8,584 nucleotides of DNA from Deltaproteobacteria bacterium UBA6967 (GTDB lineage: Bacteria > SAR324 > NAC60-12): NCBI GenBank assembly GCA_002450295.1, contig DJYX01000278.1, forward strand, positions 1 to 8,584, read 5' to 3'. The notes below the pieces were generated by a model. That model worked only from the letters and a program-made list of their open reading frames with translations, did no database searches and was not told the DNA's origin. The position numbers and the translations under genes were made by a program. Below, piece after piece: positions 5,020 through 8,584 of this stretch (position 1 is the stretch's first letter; each line of letters starts with the position of its first letter).

Positions 5020-7299
5020 CTATAAGTCGATTACATTCACAGGAATTCCTCTATTCAATATTGTGCCATCGCCGAGTTGACCGAACCCATTATCTCCCCA
5101 GCATTTGACTTCATCATTGGACTGTAAGGCGCAACCGTGTGCAAAAGCTCTAGTACCATTGTTGTAGCCCCCGACTCGTACTTCAATTGCATCAGAAATA
5201 TCACTCACATCAACTGGTAAATAGCTGTCTATTCCATCAGGTTCTCCATTTCCTAGATATGGATCGTAATTAAAATATCCTCGTAGCCCAGCATTACCAT
5301 CCCAGCATTTAATTGTACCATCTTCAATTACAGCACAGTTTAGCCAGTGAGATGAATCGACCTGAACAACATGATCAAGACCTTGAACTTGAGTAAATTG
5401 GCTATAAGTATCATCATAGTGTATTAAATCCCAGTAGTTAGCTTCTAGAATATTTCCATTTTCTAAATTGATAAGAAAATTTGATGAATGACTTACTGAA
5501 ATATCGATCACATTAATTAGATTTGGAATAATCGCGGGTAGGTACTTACCATTACCTCCCCAATACATTGTTCTACCGTCTTTCAACAGGGCAATAGCAG
5601 AATCTGAACCTATTTCTATTTGAATTGTGCTTGTGACTCCTTCAGCACTCACTGGATTATTACTATCTGTGAAGGTTCCAGCTCCAAATTGCCCATGCTG
5701 ATTTCCACCCCAACATTGAGTGATACCAGATTCTAAAACGGCACAACTCGTATCATTACTAATGTCTAAATCAATAACAGAGTTGATATTTGGGACAGGT
5801 GTTATTTGACCTGAAGCATTCCAACAAGCTACTGTTCCATCATCTACAATTGCACAACCTCTACCTCCTCCTCTGTTACCAATACAAGTAGCGCTTTGAA
5901 ATGTTTTGACTGGTTTTATACCGTAATCCTCACCCCAGCATTTTACTAGTCCATCCTTGAACAATACACATGATGAACTACTACCTACACTTATTTGTAT
6001 GATTTCATTAGTTGTCTTACGTGATTGATTTCTTTCCACACAAGATGCAATATCTTTTTCAACATTTCCTTCAACTGAACTTACTGAACAATTGGAGTTA
6101 GTATAGCTGCCTGATAGAACTCCGTTAAAACAAGTTCTCGTCTGCGAACTACAGCTGTTCCCTGCCGCCACACTATTACTCAAGTAGGCTGTTACAAAAT
6201 CTCCATGCTCTACATTGGAGCCGTTGAAAGAGCAATCGAGAGGTTCTGCTTGCTCACAGTTGGAGAAACTGTAGCTTCCCGAGAGAGTACCGTTGGAGCA
6301 AGTGCGGGTTTGAGAGGTGCATGTGAATCCGAAAGGAACAGTTGCTGTTTGATAAGCGGTAGTGCTGACACCGTTGGCAATCGAGTTGCTGTTGAATTGA
6401 CAATCCGTTACTTCAGCTATGCTGTCGTTAATTGCTATGTTGTTGTCTATTGGATCTAGCTCAGGTTCTGGGTCAGGTTCTGGGTCAGTTGATGGAGCTC
6501 CGTCTACAACAAAATCTGGAAGTAATTGACGAATTGCTGTCTCCGTAGCAACCGACCCTGGACGTCCTTCTTTTACGAGGCTTCCATGCAAATGATTGAT
6601 AGCATCCTCTGATGCCACTAAGCCCTTACCAATTGCTACTTGGAGAACACTTTCGTTGGAAGAGAAGGAGGAGACTGGAACATCAAAGACGATGCTACGA
6701 CCCGCCATTGCGGATCGAGTTGTTGAGTTGATGTTGATCCCATTACTCGGATCTTGGTCTTCATCGAGGGACTGAAGCAGGCGTGCGATGTTGATCACAC
6801 GACGGTCTGCAGTGTTACTCACTCCGGCCAGTTCGATGGGTGTGATGACGGCTCCACCCGTGACTGTTCCCAGAAAGGTACCACCAATTTGGAAGGTGAC
6901 CTGATCTCCACTGCGATATTCGAAGCTACCGTTGACTGAGGTAAGGCCGGAGAGGTTGGAGTTAGTTTGGTAACTGACTCCGGCAACGGCACTATCGATC
7001 AAGGTGCCGGTGAGAATGGGACCTGTGTTGCTGGAACTCCCATTGTTGTTGGTGGTACTCGACCCAGATCCTGAAGAGCCTCCATCATCACTACTGAGTC
7101 CTCCTCCAGCCAAGACGGCAACAGCAGCACCTCCAGCGGCAATTCCAGCTACGGTTCCTGTCTGAAAGCCACCCTCGTTCTCGGTGGTACATTCTTCTTC
7201 GGTGGCGCAGTCGACAGGGATTGGTTCACCACAACTGCTTGTCCAAGCGAAGATCAACAGAAGAAATCCTAGAATCCAGCACGGTCTTTTTTCACGCAT
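5020..7299 (-). CDS. Surface protein: lipoprotein-like leader, Cys-rich repeats, seven RCC1-like repeats
   Basis: This is a 759-residue export protein. Residues 1-22 are a basic, hydrophobic leader ending WTSSC; Cys23 may be lipidated, but Thr at -3 departs from the usual lipobox, so lipidation is uncertain. Next come a Gly/Ala helix (44-68), a Ser/Gly/Asn linker (69-93), and a region (94-262) with the pattern LIDSAVAGVSYQT...GSFEYRSGDQVTFQIGG...VITPIEL seen in proteobacterial surface proteins. A PEPD linker (271-283) leads to two Cys repeats (299-348, 355-404). Residues 432-759 hold seven RCC1-like units such as CVLFKDGLVKCWGE and CALQSNDEVKCWGDNGFGQLGDGT, enough for a seven-bladed propeller. 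Five of the seven carry a C-x9-CW pair; units 4 and 5 do not. The likely role is binding or adhesion at the cell surface; the ligand is unknown. It lies 51 bases after the Sel1-repeat gene and is probably co-transcribed with it. The 3' half is markedly AT-rich. Confidence 0.85.
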   Translation of the reverse strand: MREKRPCWILGFLLLIFAWTSSCGEPIPVDCATEEECTTENEGGFQTGTVAGIAAGGAAVAVLAGGGLSSDDGGSSGSGSSTTNNNGSSSNTGPILTGTLIDSAVAGVSYQTNSNLSGLTSVNGSFEYRSGDQVTFQIGGTFLGTVTGGAVITPIELAGVSNTADRRVINIARLLQSLDEDQDPSNGININSTTRSAMAGRSIVFDVPVSSFSSNESVLQVAIGKGLVASEDAINHLHGSLVKEGRPGSVATETAIRQLLPDFVVDGAPSTDPEPDPEPELDPIDNNIAINDSIAEVTDCQFNSNSIANGVSTTAYQTATVPFGFTCTSQTRTCSNGTLSGSYSFSNCEQAEPLDCSFNGSNVEHGDFVTAYLSNSVAAGNSCSSQTRTCFNGVLSGSYTNSNCSVSSVEGNVEKDIASCVERNQSRKTTNEIIQISVGSSSSCVLFKDGLVKCWGEDYGIKPVKTFQSATCIGNRGGGRGCAIVDDGTVACWNASGQITPVPNINSVIDLDISNDTSCAVLESGITQCWGGNQHGQFGAGTFTDSNNPVSAEGVTSTIQIEIGSDSAIALLKDGRTMYWGGNGKYLPAIIPNLINVIDISVSHSSNFLINLENGNILEANYWDLIHYDDTYSQFTQVQGLDHVVQVDSSHWLNCAVIEDGTIKCWDGNAGLRGYFNYDPYLGNGEPDGIDSYLPVDVSDISDAIEVRVGGYNNGTRAFAHGCALQSNDEVKCWGDNGFGQLGDGTILNRGIPVNVIDL
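6088..6237 (-). repeat. Cys-rich repeat, copy 2 (protein residues 355-404)
   Basis: The 50-residue unit DC...SQTRTC.NG.LSGSY..SNC has cysteines at 356, 383, 390 and 404. Spacings of 27, 7 and 14 are identical to copy 1, while many codons differ. It probably forms a disulfide-stabilised module. Confidence 0.85.
6256..6405 (-). repeat. Cys-rich repeat, copy 1 (protein residues 299-348)
   Basis: This unit has cysteines at 300, 327, 334 and 348, with the same spacing as copy 2 and the shared core SQTRTC-NG-LSGSY. The copies are separated by six residues. The synonymous differences between copies indicate an old duplication, or copies of separate origin, rather than a recent tandem duplication. 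Confidence 0.85.
6461..6484 (-). repeat. 12-base tandem repeat encoding PEPD
   Basis: Two exact copies of the plus-strand unit TCAGGTTCTGGG, followed by a partial third, encode the acidic Pro/Glu/Asp linker before the Cys repeats. Such in-frame units can change copy number without breaking the gene. Confidence 0.8.
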
Positions 7300-7350
7300 A
7301 GAGTTTGTTGGAAGAAGAGATAGTTCCTTGCTAAAGATTTGGATTTGGTT

Positions 7351-8379
7351 TCACTGCTCTGCTAACCAATTCAAGACCTTACGGGCCTGGGGGTTGCCAT
7401 TCTTAGCAGCTTGGCGATAGAGAGCACGGGCGCGAGCTTCGTTTTGAGGAACCCCGTAGCCCTTGCGGTAGAGAGAGCCAAGGTTGAACTGGGCAAGGGC
7501 ATAATTCTGGTCCGAGGCTCGTTGATACCAGCTAGCAGCCTGGGTGGCATTTTCAGCGGTGCCGATGCCATTGCGGTAGAGGTAGCCGAGCATACTTTGG
7601 GAGGGTGCGTGGTTGCGTTCTGCAGCTTTGCTGTGCCAGCGGAAGGCTTCGATCCGATTACTGTCTAGTCCCTGTCCTCGCCGATAGACCTCTCCCAGTT
7701 GGTAGAGCAACTTGGGATCTTGTTTCTCAAAAAAAGAGGTGAAGCGATTGGTTGAATCGTCGGCTCGATAGCGGTTAATCGCGGTACCTGCCTGAGCGGC
7801 ACTGCGTTGCAGTAGCTGGGCAAGTTCTCGTAATGTTTGGAGCGCTTTCTCTTCCTGTTGTTGACGAGATTCTGCTGCCTGACGCTCCAGGTCTTGCTCC
7901 ATCTCTGCCTGCAGATCGTTTTCTACTTGGGGCAAGAGACTGGTGATCAAGGTATCCAGTCGTTGATTGAGTTCGCGCTGATCGCAGCTTTCACAGTAGT
8001 CGCTACGCACCTGGCGTTTATCGAGATCCACAGCCGTCAGTGTCAGTTGTGTATCCTGACCAGAGCGGACTAGCTGTAAGTGGAAGTAGTCCTCCACTTG
8101 TAGAAGTTCCTGAATCAAGCGGATGCAGTTTTCTTCTGTACACTCCTCTGCGGTTAGACTTGTGAAGACTTCATCCTGGGCACTGGCAAAATCTGATTGA
8201 GAGACAAGGTCGTAGCGTGTTGAAAGCCGATCCTGCAAGCGGTTGAAGAGGATCACTTGCTGGGCTGTGGTGACATCCAAGGACCCTACCGGGGCAAGCG
8301 CTGCCCTGGGACGGTCTTGTGCAGCGAGAGGAAAAGAAGCAAGTAATGAAAACAGAAGTAGCAAAAGTCTATGAAGCAT
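7351..8379 (-). CDS. Secreted Sel1-repeat protein with TolB/CsgG-like N-terminal region
   Basis: This is a 342-residue protein. MLHRLLLLLFSLLASFPLAA-Q is a clear signal peptide (cleavage after about residue 20), so it is periplasmic. Residues about 26-150 resemble the nucleotide-free TolB/CsgG-like modules of envelope proteins (ALAPVGSLDVTTAQQVILFNRLQDRL...YDLVSQSDF...LTLTAVDLDKRQV) and contain two Cys pairs (80/85 and 129/132). Residues about 150-195 are charged and Gln/Glu-rich, probably a coiled coil. Three Sel1 repeats follow (about 220-256, 258-292, 294-328; signature LG.LYRKGYGVPQNEARA..LYRQAA) plus a partial fourth. Sel1 repeats are helical hairpins that bind proteins and often scaffold envelope or signalling complexes. 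The start is set by AAGGAG five bases before the ATG. It precedes the RCC1 protein by 51 bases, so it may help assemble or display it; that is inference. Confidence 0.9.
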   Translation of the reverse strand: MLHRLLLLLFSLLASFPLAAQDRPRAALAPVGSLDVTTAQQVILFNRLQDRLSTRYDLVSQSDFASAQDEVFTSLTAEECTEENCIRLIQELLQVEDYFHLQLVRSGQDTQLTLTAVDLDKRQVRSDYCESCDQRELNQRLDTLITSLLPQVENDLQAEMEQDLERQAAESRQQQEEKALQTLRELAQLLQRSAAQAGTAINRYRADDSTNRFTSFFEKQDPKLLYQLGEVYRRGQGLDSNRIEAFRWHSKAAERNHAPSQSMLGYLYRNGIGTAENATQAASWYQRASDQNYALAQFNLGSLYRKGYGVPQNEARARALYRQAAKNGNPQARKVLNWLAEQ

Positions 8380-8384
8380 AAAGA

Positions 8385-8390
8385 CTCCTT
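8385..8390 (-). promoter_or_regulatory. Shine-Dalgarno of the Sel1-repeat gene
   Basis: AAGGAG on the minus strand lies five bases before the ATG at 8379. It is the strongest ribosome site among the intact genes here and decides this start. Confidence 0.85.
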
Positions 8391-8412
8391 GGACAGAAAC
8401 GAAAAAATACGT

Positions 8413-8442
8413 TTGAGAACGTAAAAATATATAGTGTATACT
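8413..8442 (+). promoter_or_regulatory. Sigma70-like promoter pointing out of the window
   Basis: TTGAGA (8413-8418) and TATACT (8437-8442), each one base from consensus, are 18 bases apart on the plus strand. It would drive rightward transcription into DNA past 8584, away from the Sel1 gene; a target gene is not visible. The minus-strand promoter of the Sel1 gene must also lie in this AT-rich stretch, but I see no comparably good match. Confidence 0.45.
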
Positions 8443-8486
8443 TCTTAACTAATACAAAAAATTATTAAACTGTAAATCATTTAAAT

Positions 8487-8507
8487 TGCAACAATTCTGC
8501 AACAATT
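8487..8507. repeat. Direct repeat TGCAACAATT with 11-base period
   Basis: The 10-base unit occurs at 8487-8496 and 8498-8507, one helical turn apart, about 110 bases upstream of the Sel1 start and 45 bases after the outward promoter. The first copy also sits in a small inverted repeat (AATTG-CAA-CAATT). The arrangement suits a regulator binding on one face of the DNA. Confidence 0.45.
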
Positions 8508-8584
8508 TACTGAGAAAGATACTTAGTTTTAGAGATTTTAATCTTGCTCAACATGATTCTTAAGATCCAGAGAAACTGATGCAA

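Noticed and set aside
8553..8584. Start of a plus-strand gene at the window end
   Set aside because: The ATG at 8553 meets a stop after eight codons, and the ATG at 8579 has only two codons before the window ends and no clear ribosome site.

Overview
The window comes from a Gram-negative, free-living or environmental bacterium. Four of the five intact gene products carry signal peptides or a lipoprotein-like leader, and the mix of a bacterial tricorn protease, a secreted caspase-like protease, Sel1 repeats and Cys-rich/RCC1 surface proteins is typical of large-genome proteobacteria-like lineages. I cannot name the taxon from sequence alone. Coding density is high: no gene-free stretch exceeds about 205 bases, and I saw no rRNA, tRNA or CRISPR.

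Layout. (1) 1-2241, plus strand: the C-terminal two thirds of a tricorn protease (family S41), cut by the window edge, with its complete catalytic set. (2) 2301-3674, minus strand, converging on tricorn: a secreted caspase-like (C14-type) protease with an intact His/Cys dyad and an unassigned C-terminal domain. (3) 3673-4200, plus strand, head-to-head with the caspase gene: an exported TlpA-like thioredoxin with a CVPC site. The two divergent ATG codons share the palindrome CATG. (4) about 4204-4949: an IS1-family element whose transposase (minus strand) is split by a stop at codon 2 and a frame change at a run of seven A. A hairpin covers its ribosome binding site. (5) 5020-7299, minus strand: a large surface protein (lipoprotein-like leader, low-complexity linker, two Cys-rich repeats, seven RCC1-like repeats) whose C-terminal half is clearly more AT-rich than its N-terminal half. 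(6) 7351-8379, minus strand: a secreted Sel1-repeat protein with a strong Shine-Dalgarno, probably the first gene of a two-gene unit with (5). (7) 8380-8584: an AT-rich upstream region with a good sigma70-like promoter pointing out of the window and an 11-bp-period direct repeat.

Together the genes look like envelope and protein-turnover functions. Tricorn degrades peptides in the cytoplasm. The caspase-like protein, the thioredoxin, the Sel1 protein and the RCC1 protein act beyond the inner membrane. The best candidates for something undescribed are the start-codon-overlapping caspase/thioredoxin pair and the mosaic RCC1 protein beside an IS1 element. Nothing here proves a new system; these are hypotheses.
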